Shown piece by piece: positions 1 through 11,444 of a DNA stretch of 64,000 bases; the first letter of the stretch is position 1, and each line of letters opens with the position of its first letter. The stretch comes from Cocos nucifera (Eukaryota > Streptophyta > Magnoliopsida > Arecales > Arecaceae), in the NCBI GenBank assembly GCA_006176705.1, contig QRFJ01004829.1, positions 47,985 to 111,984 of the forward strand, read 5' to 3'. The translations under genes and the position numbers were made by a program. The notes under the pieces were generated by a model. It searched no databases and had not been told where the DNA came from. It was given only the letters and a program-made list of their open reading frames with translations.

Positions 1-917
1 CAACTCTTGATTCGATTTGATCAATCGCTAGACCTAATTAAGCTACCCAAGTCTGAAATCAATTTTATGAATATGTCTTAGATCTAAAAATTCATAATTT
101 TAGACATAATATATTTCATAATCTTAATTCTTAATTTAGTTTAGGGTTCATAAATAAAACATGTATATAAAATCCAAAGATTTCAGGATCTAAGGTTTTG
201 CAGAAAATAAGTTTTTGATTTTTAATTAAGGATGAACGTGCAGCACCCATACACACCATAAGAACACTCCATCAAATGAAAGGAGAGAACCTTTAAACCC
301 TACTTTATTTTTTTGATCGAAAGGCCAAGAGGAATGTCTTAATCAGAAACATGATAAATCTACAAAACTAATTAGATCTACATCATATATCACATATATA
401 AAAAATTGATCTAACTATAAACATATTTTGCATACACCTCATGTATCATATCATGCATGTTTTTAGATCTAAATTATCTCATAAACATCTAAAAAATAAG
501 ATTTAAATTTGATCATATCAAATTAAAATTTATTCTAGATAATTTTGTAGAACTATTCTACAACTAGTCTAAACATGCATCTATCATATCTCATATGAAC
601 AAATTAAATAAATTTATTTTTTATTTTTTAGATCTAATTATAATATTTATAATATCAAAAAATAGTAAATAAATAGATCTAAAAATCATAATTAATCAAA
701 TTAAAATTATGATCATGCTAGACTACATATAGAATAATTCTATTCCTAGTCTAGTCATTCATCTCATACATCATAAATCTAGATTATTTAATTTTTAATT
801 TTTTGATTTTAGATCTAATCATATCTAATGTGACATCTAAAATAATCTAGTTATCAGATCAAAAGTATATATTAAAATTAGATCTAATGAATTATGGAAC
901 CTAGCTCTGATACTAGT
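1..917 (-). mobile_element. Copia copy G, 5' leader (partial, runs off the left edge)
   Basis: This is the untranslated leader of a minus-strand copia element. It aligns base for base with the leader of copy A (plus coordinates about 21452-22364), including the blocks around the leader stem-loop. The primer-binding site on the minus strand (904-915) reads TAGTATCAGAGC, one G-to-A change from the initiator-Met tRNA complement, and sits 2 bp from the LTR. One stem arm survives (255-266, one base altered) but the partner near 302-318 has decayed into a T run. No open frame is visible, as expected for a leader. Gag and pol would lie to the left of the window. Confidence 0.85.
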
Positions 918-3264
918 TGAAGGGAAAAGTCTTGTTTTTCAGGTTAGATTCATTCAGATCTGATTGGATCAAGAAGGATGTTTCAAAAAATTTTCCTCTA
1001 AGATTCTAATTAGATCTGAGACTCCTCAAATCTAATCTTATTAATCTAAAAATAAAAAAATAAAAATTAAATCTAATTTAATTATACTTTTAATTTGGGT
1101 AATTCAATTATCCTGTGATGATCCCGATGTTTGCCTGAGGTTCTGGATGTAGCCATGCAAGCGCCTGGCCTCTACCAGTATCCACTCAGGCAAAATCTAG
1201 AGATCTTCTCTTTCTTAATCAATCTTTTAAGAATCAGATCTAGATCTGATCTTGAAGGACTTCAAAACTAATTCTTGAAGGACTTCAAAATTTCTTTTGA
1301 AGAATAGTCGTTGTCTCTTGCAGCAGTGCTGCCTTCTTCCTTTCCTAGCGCCTTTCACTTGCTTGGATCGCACCTTGCTCTTGCCCAAAATGGCATGGAG
1401 AGGAGAGAGAGAACCAGAGGATGGCATGGAGAAGGAGGGAGAGAGGCTTTGTGGCATGGGCTAAAGGCAGAAGCATTAAATTCTAGGCGTAGATAGGATT
1501 TATATAGATCTTACTGCGCCATGCAGTGCCACATCATTCCGACCAATCATGACCCTTTGTGCAATTAAATCTAAATCTGATTGGTGGGATAACATCATCT
1601 GATCCAATCAGATGAGAGATCCTCAAAACCCTCCTTAGGTGGAGCCAAGACTGGGTCAAACAAGACTTCTTGGCGCTATAGAGTTTAATCCCCTGAAGCA
1701 ACCTGGAGTTCCATCTATATGGAACTCCATCTTTTGTCCTCATGGGGTGCATGCCTCCTTAGGCATGTGCCCTCTTCCTATCTACATTTTAGTAGGAGGA
1801 CAAAGCCCGAGGTGCTCTCCTACGGGCGCATGACACATGGGCAGATGTCTAAGCATCCAGGGTTAATATTTGACCAATATCCGAAAATAAGATTTAGCAG
1901 GTGACATAAAATGGTAGGTGTTATCTCAAATTTATTACATAAATTAAGGCAACTCTTTTATGGTTTTATCTCAAATTTATTTCATAAATTAAGGCAACTC
2001 TTTTATGATTTGGACAAACTCCAGTCAGACGAAGTAAAGATTTCTGAGTGAGCTCAAACACATTTGGCCCAGTCGAAATAAGCTTTAATGATTATTAAAG
2101 GAGAACATTAGGCTCAATCGTGTGCTAGAATGATTTTCTTGAACCTAATTGAATCTTATTCAAATCAATTGAACTAGGTTAGTCTAATTGATGATATCTA
2201 GATCCAAATTCTTGTTTGTGTTATCCAGTTAGGTTGAGTTTCATATGGTAATGGGATAAGTCGCGATCTCTATTATCGACATCATCGAAACACCTTCCAA
2301 TGGATCAGAAGTTTCGTGATTCAGACAACTAGTATGATCGATCATCCAAATCATTCTAATTGCTCCCAAAATCCATCAATGACACCTAGCAGCATAGGGT
2401 GGCAATCCATCAAAATTGAAAGTGAACCTCTCGGTGTAGTTACCAGTATGATTAGGTTCCTCTATCTTGAGCCTCGATCCAATTTTTATTAAGGTGATCT
2501 CATCAAAATCCTAATTTCCATCATATGAATTAATCATTCGATTCAAGTCCAATGTGAAAAATCTAATAGAAACTCTTTCTATTATTTTACTCTCCCATGG
2601 CCATGGGCTTATAGACTAGATTCTCATGATCATCATAGGGCTACTCCTCATCTACCGAGGTAGATAGATCCGCTATTGGTGCAATCCAATTCCTACAATG
2701 AACATGTTATAGCCAACATACATCTCAGGATTTTGAATGGCTAGTGAGATTGAGTTTTGGTATAGTCAAACTATAATACGCTTAAGATGAACTATCGATG
2801 CACCTCAAGTCAAAGAACCAAACACACCAGTACAGCTTCGAGTTAGTAATCGATGACAAGATAGACTCCTCATGACTGCTCGAGGTGGTCACGCTTAGTG
2901 CTCTCATTCTCTAATGAGTATCTGTACTCTCGTTCTAGTGTCTCTATATCATAGGCTCAAGATTCATCTATCCTATAGAAGCGATCATACACCAACCTTT
3001 CAGATCAATCACCATCCTCTTAATGATACTATGGTTGGAGCATTTTATAAGTTAGTAATGAAAATTCATGTCTTAAATTTTCAACTCTTGAAAATATGAA
3101 CTATCATTACCATTAACTTAAGGGATGTATCACAGACACTTTCAAAAATACATTATGATAGAAAATAATCTATTTTATTATTTATAGTCAAAATTATAAT
3201 TTTGCCCTTAGAAGTATATTACAAGTATCAGCCAATCTAGCTTCTAGGGCATATATATCTAACA
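918..3264 (-). repeat. 5' LTR of copia copy G
   Basis: A 2347-bp LTR that on the minus strand begins TGTTAGATATAT and ends TTCA (plus-strand start TGAAGG). It aligns along its full length with the LTRs of A, D and E. The minus-strand promoter region shows a TATA box (plus 1499-1508, tatatagat context) followed by a purine-rich segment, then the gag-proximal U5. It is slightly longer than the 2.28-kb family norm, partly through a local tandem duplication at 1921-2010. The right flank 3265-3269 (tcatt) should be the target duplication, but the left partner is outside the window. Confidence 0.9.
1921..2010. repeat. 45-bp tandem duplication inside LTR of G
   Basis: Two consecutive 45-bp units (1921-1965 and 1966-2010), each starting ttatctcaaatttatt, differ at two positions. 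Only one unit is present at the same place in the LTRs of A, D and E, so the duplication happened in copy G or its recent ancestor. Confidence 0.85.
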
Positions 3265-3269
3265 TCATT

Positions 3270-4140
3270 TTGATTTGATTTTTGGATATGTGATAGAGCA
3301 TGAATTATACATTGGGTGTGCCAAATTTTGTAATTTTTGGAGGTGTTTAGACTAAGTTATGATAGAGTTTGATTTGGATCAAACTCTTAAGGGAAGAGTC
3401 CTTGGCGCAATAGACTCTTCCTTATTTACTCATACCACCACCTTCTAGATTGATTTTTGGTGTCAAAATTAGTTGGGATCTGGGTATTTTCATGGAGATC
3501 AAGTCTAGGTATCCCATTAGTTGAAAAACTAAGGATTTTGATCAAAGAGGGACTCTAACTTGGTGCTATGCTTTTGTATATGAACCCTTGCACTAAGGCT
3601 CTTCATGAAAAAATATTTTTCATACTCAAAAGCTATCATTCCAGATATCCCACACTCCCTCTATCCTCTCTCTTCCTCTCTTCTACATGCCTAAAAAGTT
3701 AGGCACAAATCTGAGAAGAAGATCCAATCAAATTTATGAAGAGTTCAGCATTTACACAATGGTATTCATGAGACGGACATGCTACCTTCAAAATTATTTT
3801 GAAGGACTTTCAAATTAGATTCAAATGTGATCTTTGGAGCAAAGATTTGCAAGAATAAAATGTTCATATCTTCTCTGAGTAGATACCAATAGAGGCCAGG
3901 TGCGTGCATGGCTCCTTCTAGAACCTTAGGAAACATCAAGATAATCGCAGGATAATTAAATTACCCAAACAAGGTATGAAATTAAATTTGATTTAATTTT
4001 TATTTTAATTTTTAATATTAGATGATCAGATCTAAGAACTCTTAGATCTAATCAGATCATTTAAAAAATTTTAAAAAAATTCATCTCAAATCTAATCAGA
4101 TCTACACGATCTTATGGCGAAAAATAAGATTTTTCCTTCG
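3270..4140 (+). repeat. Diverged copia LTR piece
   Basis: The last 500 bp or so resemble the 3' half of the family LTR in plus orientation: a CT-rich segment (3656-3690), a block around 3780-3850 with the repeated 'gaaggactt' phrase, an 'aggccaggtgcgtgcatggct' like phrase near 3893, a 'gataattaaattaccc' block (3951-3966), and an end at about 4130-4140 resembling the LTR terminus. The first 400 bp (3270-3650) do not align with the other LTRs and carry no motif I recognise. It may be an old or related-family LTR, truncated against the gypsy LTR that follows. Confidence 0.5.
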
Positions 4141-4142
4141 CT

Positions 4143-4162
4143 TCCTTCCTTTAGCACCAATC
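4143..4162 (-). other. Probable gypsy primer-binding site
   Basis: On the minus strand, immediately after the LTR end CCAACA, the sequence runs AGATTGGTGCTAAAGGAAGG. It resembles the TGGCGCTAGAGGAAGG-type primer sites of plant Ty3/gypsy elements with C-to-T changes. It identifies the LTR at 4164-5408 as a 5' LTR. The assignment to a particular tRNA is not certain. Confidence 0.45.
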
Positions 4163-4163
4163 T

Positions 4164-5408
4164 TGTTGGTGCAGAAAAAGGATGGCCATCGGAGTGCACT
4201 GAAGGTAGAGGTGAAGGTGGGGATCTTGTCAGAGAGACCTGTAAGATAAAATCCTGGCTAGAGATGGCTCCGATGAAGACACTCCGACAGTCAATTTAGT
4301 GTTCTGGCCAATAAGAATAGAATACTCAGGAGATTGGAGATGGAAAGAGAGCTTAGAGAATGAGATGTATCTGAAGGATCCTATTTATAGATGAAGCTTA
4401 TAATAGATTGATAGTAATAGCCACAACAGAATGTTAGTAGACCATTCAGACTGCTTAGAATTTGTTATGGAGAGTGGGCTGTCATTTGTTGTAATTTGCA
4501 GGTAGTTGGATATTATTTACTGGAGTTCAGACAGAGGGTCGAATGCTTTCGAGCTTGATCGCAAGCCGTTGATCTTGAAGTTAAGCTATTGGGACTTAGG
4601 ATCAGATAGACCAAACTTGAAGGTCAGATTTTGGATCGGGAGTAATGAGTTTGTCGGTTAGGCTCAGGATCTAAACCTTGGTAGGGCTATTTTGACTGCT
4701 TTTGGAAGCTCGGTCATCTTCAATGTCGGATGATGATGGAAGACAGTATTTTGATCTAAAGATGCGCTGTTGAAGCTGGAGTCGGTAGGAAATAACCACG
4801 AGATCGATTGTATGAGTGGGGCATGTGATTGAGATGTCAAGGTCGGTTGGAGCTATGGAACTAGAAGAATACCAAATTCCTTGGTTGTTGTTTCAACTAT
4901 TTTAGTAAAGTTTGGCCGATGCCTAATATCGACCACTAGTCAAGATCGAATGGTGCTAGAGTTCAATGTTTATGGATTGGTTGTTGCTTATTTTGGGCTA
5001 GAGATCACAGATTAGAATTAGTCAGAGCAAATTCTTTTTACTGTTCAAGTTCATTCGACTGAAGTTAACAGTATAATCTCAGAAGTTAACAGTATAATCT
5101 CAGCAAATTCTTTTTACTGTTCAAGTTCATTTGACCGAAGTTCATTCGACCGAAGTTAACAGTATAATCTCATTTTGGGCAACTACATAAAATCAGACAT
5201 TATCGGGAGCAATCATGGTCTCCAGGATGAACTATCCTTCATCGAAGCTCTGAACTTAATAGCATTAGGAGGCCGATCTTCAAGAATTAGTCTGGACGAG
5301 AGGGTTGGCTTGATTGAAGCTCAGACTTGGTCATCACGACTCTAGATGGACCTGTACCATGGTCGAACCTCCTGTTGGACTTCGGCGGGAGCCATTTTAC
5401 CCCCAACA
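4164..5408 (-). repeat. Ty3/gypsy 5' LTR, remainder of element lost
   Basis: A 1245-bp LTR bounded by perfect 6-bp terminal inverted repeats, TGTTGG and CCAACA. On the minus strand it starts TGTTGGGGGTAAAATGGC, a start I associate with Tat-like plant gypsy elements (from memory, moderate confidence). A TATA-like 'ctatttataga' lies at 4380-4390 on the plus strand. The element interrupts copia element I, whose protease/pre-integrase region ends at 5409. The left flank (aatct) and right flank (caacc) do not match, and copia LTR sequence begins 20 bp beyond the LTR, so the internal region and other LTR were removed by a later deletion or rearrangement. Confidence 0.6.
5027..5172. repeat. Interleaved short duplications inside gypsy LTR
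   Basis: A 28-bp unit beginning gcaaattctttttactgttc occurs at 5027-5054 and 5103-5130. A 21-bp unit beginning gaagttaacagtataatctc occurs three times, at 5061-5081, 5082-5102 and 5152-5172. A third short phrase, ttcattcgac, is repeated at 5050 and 5141. The arrangement looks like successive slippage or double-strand-break repair events in one spot. Confidence 0.85.
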
Positions 5409-6437
5409 CAACCATTAAGAGAAAACATTATCAAATAATTTTGATCAGCCAATTGTCCAATAAACTAGGTTTGCAACTAATTTTGAAATATAAAAGGTAT
5501 TAGAAAGAAACATGGTTTTCTTGGATTTATTTGTTAAGCAAACATTTCCAACACCTTTGATGGATAATTTTTTTTCCACTAGTTGTAATAATAAAGTGGC
5601 TAGATGAATATGGTTTAAGTTTAGAGAATGCATGCTTTTGTCCAGATATATGATTGAAAGCACCAGAGTCAAGAAATTAGGGAGATGATTTGATTCTTTT
5701 ACTTGATAAACCAATAGCAGAAAGCAGAAGAGATAGCACCTAGTAGGATAGACTATAATATAGTTTGTATCATTTGTTAAATTGCCTCTTGTGTGAGATT
5801 ATTATCATGTGTGTTGAAATTTTCTGGTCTGCATTAGATGTAATGAGAACTGGCTTGCTTTACTTATTCTTCTGTAGAACGTGACATTCTAAGATTATGT
5901 GTCTTATCTTCCTACATTAGTTGCACGGATTTCTTTTCTTACATAAAATTAATGTGACTCTACATGCCCAAATTGATCATGAAAATACCTCCACTAAATG
6001 TTGCTACAATCTCCATTTTTCTATTTTGATTGATCCTATCACAAGAAGCAAAAAAGATAGTATCTATAGAATTATTTTTAGTATCTAACACAATTTGTGT
6101 ATTTAGTCAAGTTTCTTCTAGAATGAGTTTAGCAAGAACAAAATCAAGATCTCAAATACCCCAATTTATGATATTGGCTCTTACATTTTTAAATTCTGGC
6201 CTGAGTTTCATGAGAAATTGTATCACCTTATTACAAACTCTTTCTTCCTTAAGTTCCTCATAGGTTGAACTTATGAGCAGACTAGTAGATATCATATCTT
6301 GTTTAGTCCATAATTTTAAAAGTTCAACATAAAAACTTTGAATATCCCTATCCTCTTGGTTGATTCTTGTAATATTAAACTTTATGTCAAATTGCTTCAC
6401 TTGATTGGTTTGGGAATGAACTTTCTTGAGATGTTGC
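5409..6437 (-). pseudogene. Copia element I, C-terminal gag and protease remnant
   Basis: Reading the minus strand from 6437, a UBN2-type gag domain is visible (phrases LKKVHSQTNQ, FYVELLKLW, NKVIQFLMKLRPEF), ending near 6150. A zinc knuckle follows at 5884-5925 with spacing C-x2-C-x4-H-x4-C, carrying one stop inside. The aspartic protease site DSGAFNH lies at about 5650-5670, in another frame from the downstream phrase IKGVGNVCLTN (about 5560-5590), and the start of the pre-integrase region reaches 5409. Several stops and at least two frameshifts make it dead. It is cut on the right by element H at the target GTTGC and on the left by the gypsy LTR. Integrase, RT and the 3' LTR are not present in the window. 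Confidence 0.85.
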
Positions 6438-7231
6438 TGTGAGCTCAGGTATGGTGCTCTCAAGCATTGGAAGTAGGTGGAGAAAGAGCAAGGAGCGAAT
6501 AGAACTAACTATCAAAGAGCTTCAGCCAATACTTCAATCGAGTTAGCTCGAATCTTGAGTCAGCCGGCTCGAGCAGAAGTCCAGAAAGCATATCAGGCTG
6601 ACACACTAGAAGGACAGGCTCGGTTCCTATCAGAGCCAGTCCGAGTAGAAGTCAAGCCGACTTGGATCCTGAGATAGCCCGCTTGAGCAACAGAGTAAAG
6701 AGTAGTGATTCAGTCTCTCGCAGGAGATATTATAATTGAGCCGATCAAACTACTGATCGAGCCAGCTCGAGTGGCGAACAGAACAGTATGTGGGTTCTAT
6801 TCTAGCCTAGGATTGAATTTAATCCTAGGGACTTAGAACCTTGGTTTGTGAAGTCCTAAGGGGCTAACCTATGGATTGGACTAGGGATTAGTCCAATGGA
6901 TGTGTGCATGTGAGACATGGGTGTACATGGACTTGGGGAATGCATCACATTAAGTTAGCTAGGAAAGTTTTTTGGGTTGTATCAATTTGACCAGGTATAT
7001 ATACTCTGTATTGAGTTTGTAAATTAACACAAATGAAATTCAAGCCCTTTTCTCAATGAAAATTCTCTCTTCCTCTCTTGTTCTCCCTCTCTTCTCCTCA
7101 CCCTAGGATTTTCTAGGATTTGATAGGATGGCCATCTATTTTCTTGTATCCTTGTTGCTATTTTTGCAATCATCAAGTAGCAAGGATAATTCCAAATAGA
7201 TTTGTATTAGAGCAGCCATTAGGAACAATGA
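6438..7231 (+). repeat. 5' LTR of H
   Basis: Begins TGTGAGCTCAGG and pairs with 11445-12234. A TATA box (tatatatac, 6996-7004) lies about 230 bp before the end, followed by a CT-rich leader segment and 'cctaggattttctagg'. Within the LTR, 7200-7212 resembles a primer-binding site (ttgtattagagc), 31 bp before the functional one. The exact 3' edge is set by comparison with the 3' LTR and its target duplication and could be off by a few bases. Confidence 0.85.
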
Positions 7232-7244
7232 TTGGTATCAAAGC
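7232..7244 (+). other. Primer-binding site of H
   Basis: TTGGTATCAAAGC directly follows the 5' LTR. It matches the initiator-Met tRNA complement used by most plant copia elements (TGGTATCAGAGC) with one G-to-A difference. Confidence 0.75.
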
Positions 7245-7367
7245 TCTGGTATTATATCTGGTGGAGGAAAGATCAATGTTTTGTCGGGATTGTGGTAAGG
7301 TGCTAAATAGATTTCTTTCAATATTGTTTATTCTCTTTTGTGTTTGGTTATTGAAAATCTAGTTGGG

Positions 7368-7935
7368 ATGGCATCGAGTACCATCAAGGCAAACTTTGAA
7401 AAGTTTGATGGCAAATGAAACTTCAGTCTTTGGCAGCAAAGGATGAAGGATCTACTGGTGTAGAATAGAATGTACAAGATCTTGACTCAAAAAAGATTGA
7501 AAAAGATTTCTATTGAAGAGTGGGAGAAACTTGAAGAGATTGCCTTCAGCATGATTCGTATGTGCCTCGTTGATGAAGTTTTACCAAAAATCAATATGAA
7601 AACCACATCGAAGGGGCTTCGGTAAAAATTGAAAATTATCTATATGGGCAAGAATATAACAAATAAGCTGCGCTTGAAGAAATAGCTATATGGTTTACAA
7701 ATGCCCAAAGAAGGAGATCTAGTTTTCCATATCTAAAAGTTCAATCAAGTTTGCTCAGATGTCATGAGCCTTGATGTGAAGATTGATGAGGAGGATAGAG
7801 CTCTCCTGTTATTGTGTTCGCTACCTGCAGCATATGATGGTCTCATTACTACTTTGGTGTATGGAAAGGAGACATTAAAATTCGAGAAAGTTGTTAGAGT
7901 TCTTAGGTCTAACAAGCAGCGAGAGGCTAGTTAAA
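7368..7935 (+). pseudogene. Gag of H (Tnt1-like), broken
   Basis: The frame starts with ATG at 7368 (MASSTIKANFEKFDG). It carries the conserved phrases FSLWQQRMKDLL, a YMGKNITNKLRLKK block, and DVKIDEEDRALLLLCSLP, all typical of Tork-clade gag, ending near REAS. Interruptions include stops at about 7417, 7459, 7623 and 7681, all single-base changes from sense codons. A weak zinc-knuckle region follows (about 8047-8105, FKCYKYHQPSHIRRNFP), in which the last Cys is replaced by Phe. Gag would form the cytoplasmic virus-like particle that packages element RNA. Confidence 0.85.
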
Positions 7936-8229
7936 GAAAACCTTAGTTTAGAGGTGCTTTTTACGAATGAGAGGTAAGAAAGGCCTAAGAAGAGGACTCG
8001 AGATAAATCTAAGGGCAAATCAAAGTCTCGAGGAAATCAAAAGGGTTTCAAATGTTATAAGTATCATCAACCTAGTCATATTAGAAGAAATTTCCCACTT
8101 TTGAAGAATGTAAAGAGGAAGGGCACTTCTAAGAGTGGATCGATCAGTGGGAGTGATGATCTATCATCTACAGATAGTGGAGATAATATATTGATAGTAT
8201 CAGATGGAGTCATAGAGTATGATAGCCAC

Positions 8230-8600
8230 TGAACACTAAATTCAGCATGTTTCCACCATTACACTGCACATTGGAAGTGGTTCTCATCATACAAGAGATT
8301 CGATGGAGAAAGTGTTAGTCTTGGAGATGATCACCAATATAAAATTACTGATGTTGGTACAATCAAAGTGAGGATGTATGATGGTATCATACGAACACTT
8401 AGTAATATGAAGCATGTACCAGAATTGAAGAACTTGATATCCCTGGGTTACTTGGAAGGATAGGGGTATGCTTTCAGTTGTCAGCCAGGCATTAGGTGTT
8501 TGAGGATTTCCAGGGGTTCATTGATGGTGATGAAAAGAAAGAAGACTGAGCAACAACCTATACAGAATGGAAGGCTTAGTAGTTACAGATAGTACAGAGG
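8230..8600 (+). pseudogene. Protease of H, active-site Asp lost
   Basis: The protease active site should read DSG or DTG. Here the region at about 8266-8286 reads HIGSGSHHT, so the catalytic Asp codon has become Gly. The following part (LLMLVQSK, MKHVPELKNLISLGYLEG) is the usual substrate-flap and pre-integrase approach. Stops are present. The polyprotein could not mature itself even if translated. Confidence 0.7.
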
Positions 8601-9250
8601 TGTCTGTACCAATATAGGAGGAATAGCTAACCTACAAGCTGTGGCACTATCGTATAGATCACTTAAGTGATAGGAAGCTCACAGAGTTAAGTAGGAGAGA
8701 TCTAATTTTAGTACTCAGAAAAGAAAGAGATGACCTATGTGAGCCTTGTATCTATGATAAACAGCATAAAGTTATATTTGCCAATAGTACTAAATGGAGT
8801 GAAGCTATTTTAGAGCTAGTTCACTCAGACATTTGGGGACCAGCACCTGTTATATCTAAAGGTGGACCAAGATATTTTGTTACCTTTATAGATGACTTCT
8901 TCATGAAAAAGTCAAATGTTTTTGCCCGATTTGAAATCTGGAGAGCTGAGGTGGAGAAAGACATAGGGCAACCAGTGAAGTATTTAAGATTTGATAATGG
9001 AGAAAAATATACCAGCCTAGCATTCAAAAAATACTATGAGAAAAATGGCATAAAAGATCATTACATAGTGAAGATGACCCCTCAGTAGAATAGTATCATG
9101 GAGAGGATGAATCGAACATTAATGGAGAAGGTCAGGAGCTTGCGTCTGCAGGCACACTACCCAAATTCTTTTAGAGTGATGCTTTTACTTATTCTTGTTT
9201 TCTTGTTAGCAGGTCTCCTCACAGAAAATTGAATGGAGGACTTCTAGAAG
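8600..9250 (+). pseudogene. Integrase of H, broken
   Basis: The GAG-pre-integrase phrase KLWHYRIDHLSDRKL is followed by C-x2-C of the zinc-binding part (about 8740). The catalytic core shows HSDIWGPAP (first Asp, about 8821) and LRFDNGEKY (second Asp, about 8990), and the Glu region is NSIMERMNRTLMEK (about 9090). A short in-frame deletion removes residues after IDDF. Stops occur at 9087 and elsewhere. This domain catalysed integration of the cDNA. Confidence 0.85.
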
Positions 9251-9839
9251 TTATCTGGAGTGGGAAGAAGGTAGAGCTAGGCCACCTAAAGGTGTTTGGC
9301 TGTCCTGCATATGCTTTGATAAAAGAAGCCGATAGGAGCAAGCTAGACCCAAAGTCATAGAAGATGGTATTCATTGAATTTCCATGAGTAATGAAGGGTT
9401 TCTTGCTATGGGATTCCCAATTCCATATGAGTATCATCAGTCAAAATGTGATATTTGATGAGAAGAGCATTATGTTGAAGTCAGAAAGTACAGATGAAGT
9501 TGTCAAGACAACATAGGGTAGCATGGGATAGCTCTTGGATATAGGTGTTTTGACCACAACATCAACCTTGGTTTGTTTTAGTTTGAGGTGGAGTTGAACA
9601 GGCATGGTAATGAATCTATGAAGGTTCAGCAAAAAGAGCAATCTATCCTAGAAAAGGTGCTGAGGCAATCACAAGTAGCAGACTTGCAGGATACCACAAG
9701 AGGAGTGGCACTGTACAAGCAGAAGTGCACTATTCACAAATCGATGCGATATGGCATTGATAAGACTATCTCTTATGCTGTCATCTCTATCAATAAAGAT
9801 CTAGAGAGCTTTAAGAAGGCCATAAAAAGTTTGGATCAA

Positions 9840-10870
9840 GACTCATAGATGCAGGCTATGATGGAGGAGATGGAGTCTCCTAGGAAGAACCGAATATGGT
9901 AGCTGGTGGATCTACCAGATGATGCTCGACCCATTGGCTCCAAATGAATTTTCACCAAAAAAGAGGCACCTTCAAAGCAAGGTGGAGTGAGGTACAAGGC
10001 TAAACTAGTAGCCAAAAGATACTCACAGAGAGAAGAAATTGATTACTCAGAGGTCTTCTCTCCAGTTGTCAGACATACGTCCATTAGGATGATGTTGAGC
10101 ATAGTTGCTGCTCATGACTTGGAGCTAGAGCAAATAGATGTTAAGACAGCATTCCTCCATGGAGATTTGGATAAGAACATATATATGGAGCAACCACTAG
10201 GCTTCAAGAAGCTTGGGTCTAAGGGAGAGGTCTATTTACTGAAGAAATCACTGTACAGATTGAAGTAGTCTCCTTGACGGTGGTACAAGTGATTTGATAC
10301 ATATGTGAGAAGTATTGGTTTTTTCAAGTGTAATCATGACCAGTGTGTATATGTGAGATCTCTGAAAGATGGATCTTGGTTATACCTACTCTTATATATA
10401 GATGACATGCTAGTAGCATGCAAGAGTAAGGAGGTTGTGCAAGAGTTAAAAGGAACTTTATCTCAGAAGTTTGAGATGAAGGACTTGGGGCCTACGAAGA
10501 AGATCCTAGGGATGAAAATTATTAGAGACAGAACCAAGAGGCTACTACATCTATCATAGGAAGGATATATTAAGAAGGTCTTAGAGAGGTTTGGAATAAA
10601 AGAGGCCAAATCGGTAGAGCTGCCACTTGCCAGGCATGTTAGATTCTCTAAGACCATGTCACCATAGACTGAAATGGAGGTTTAGAAGATGAAAAAGATT
10701 TCATATGCTTTTGGTGTGGAAAGGATTATGTACTCTATGGTATGCTGTAGGTCGGACTTAGCCCATTTAATGAGTCAGGTGAGCAGATTTATGGCTTAGC
10801 CTGATAGGAAGCATTGGAGAGCACTGAAGGATATTTTCAGATACTTAGTAGGTTTAGTTGGAATTGGCAT
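9840..10870 (+). pseudogene. Reverse transcriptase of H, broken
   Basis: Clear copia RT: YKAKLVAKRYSQ and IDVKTAFLHGDL (about 10135), then the catalytic YIDD box at about 10397 in place of the common YVDD. Also visible are DLGPTKKILGM and the connection region SDLAHLMSQVSRF with HWRALKDIFRYL. Stops at 9847, 9900, 10267, 10290 and later break the frame. The longest uninterrupted piece is 10-10.3 kb. Confidence 0.9.
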
Positions 10871-10889
10871 CTATTATGGTTAGCGGGAA

Positions 10890-11425
10890 GGTGTTGAGGA
10901 ACATTCTAACATGTCCAAGGATGTTGGAGGACTAATAGAGGAGTTTGTGGAGTTTGTGGATGCAGATTTGAATGGAGATGTGGACACTTGGCGTTCAATG
11001 ATAGATTTTTTGTTCAGCTTGTATGGAGGTCCAGTCTCATGGAGATCTTGCTTGCAGTCGATTATGGCCTTATCTACCATCGAAGTAGAGTACATTGGTA
11101 TCATAAAGGTAGTGAAGAAAGCTCTATGGTTGAAGGGCTTGGTGCTAAAGATGGATTTCCCATAGGATGCAGTAAGGATGCATTGTGATAGCCAGAGAGC
11201 TTTGTTGCTTGCAAAGAACTATGTGTATCATGCAAGGACCATGCACATTGATATCATATACCACCGAATTAGAGAGCTAGTGGAGGATGGTGAAGTAGAG
11301 TTGGCGAAGGTTTATACTAAAGAAAATCCAGCTGATGTGCTTACAAAGGTACTTCCATGGAATAGTTTTCATCATTGTATGGTACTGATGGAGTTGATGG
11401 ATAAAGCTGAGTTCACAAGAACTTA
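10890..11425 (+). pseudogene. RNase H of H, broken
   Basis: The first Asp lies in VDADLNGD (about 10960), the Glu in TIEVEYIG (about 11080), and the third Asp in MHCDSQRALLLAKN (about 11178), followed by ARTMHIDIIYHRIRELVEDGE and ADVLTKVLP, the end of copia pol. One stop interrupts at 11164. It would degrade the RNA strand during reverse transcription. Confidence 0.88.
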
Positions 11426-11432
11426 GGAGCAC

Positions 11433-11444
11433 CAAGTTGGAGAT
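11433..11444 (+). other. Polypurine tract of H
   Basis: CAAGTTGGAGAT lies immediately before the 3' LTR start TGTAAC at 11445 and is the expected plus-strand primer. The usual GGTGGAGAT core is altered by one T. Confidence 0.75.
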
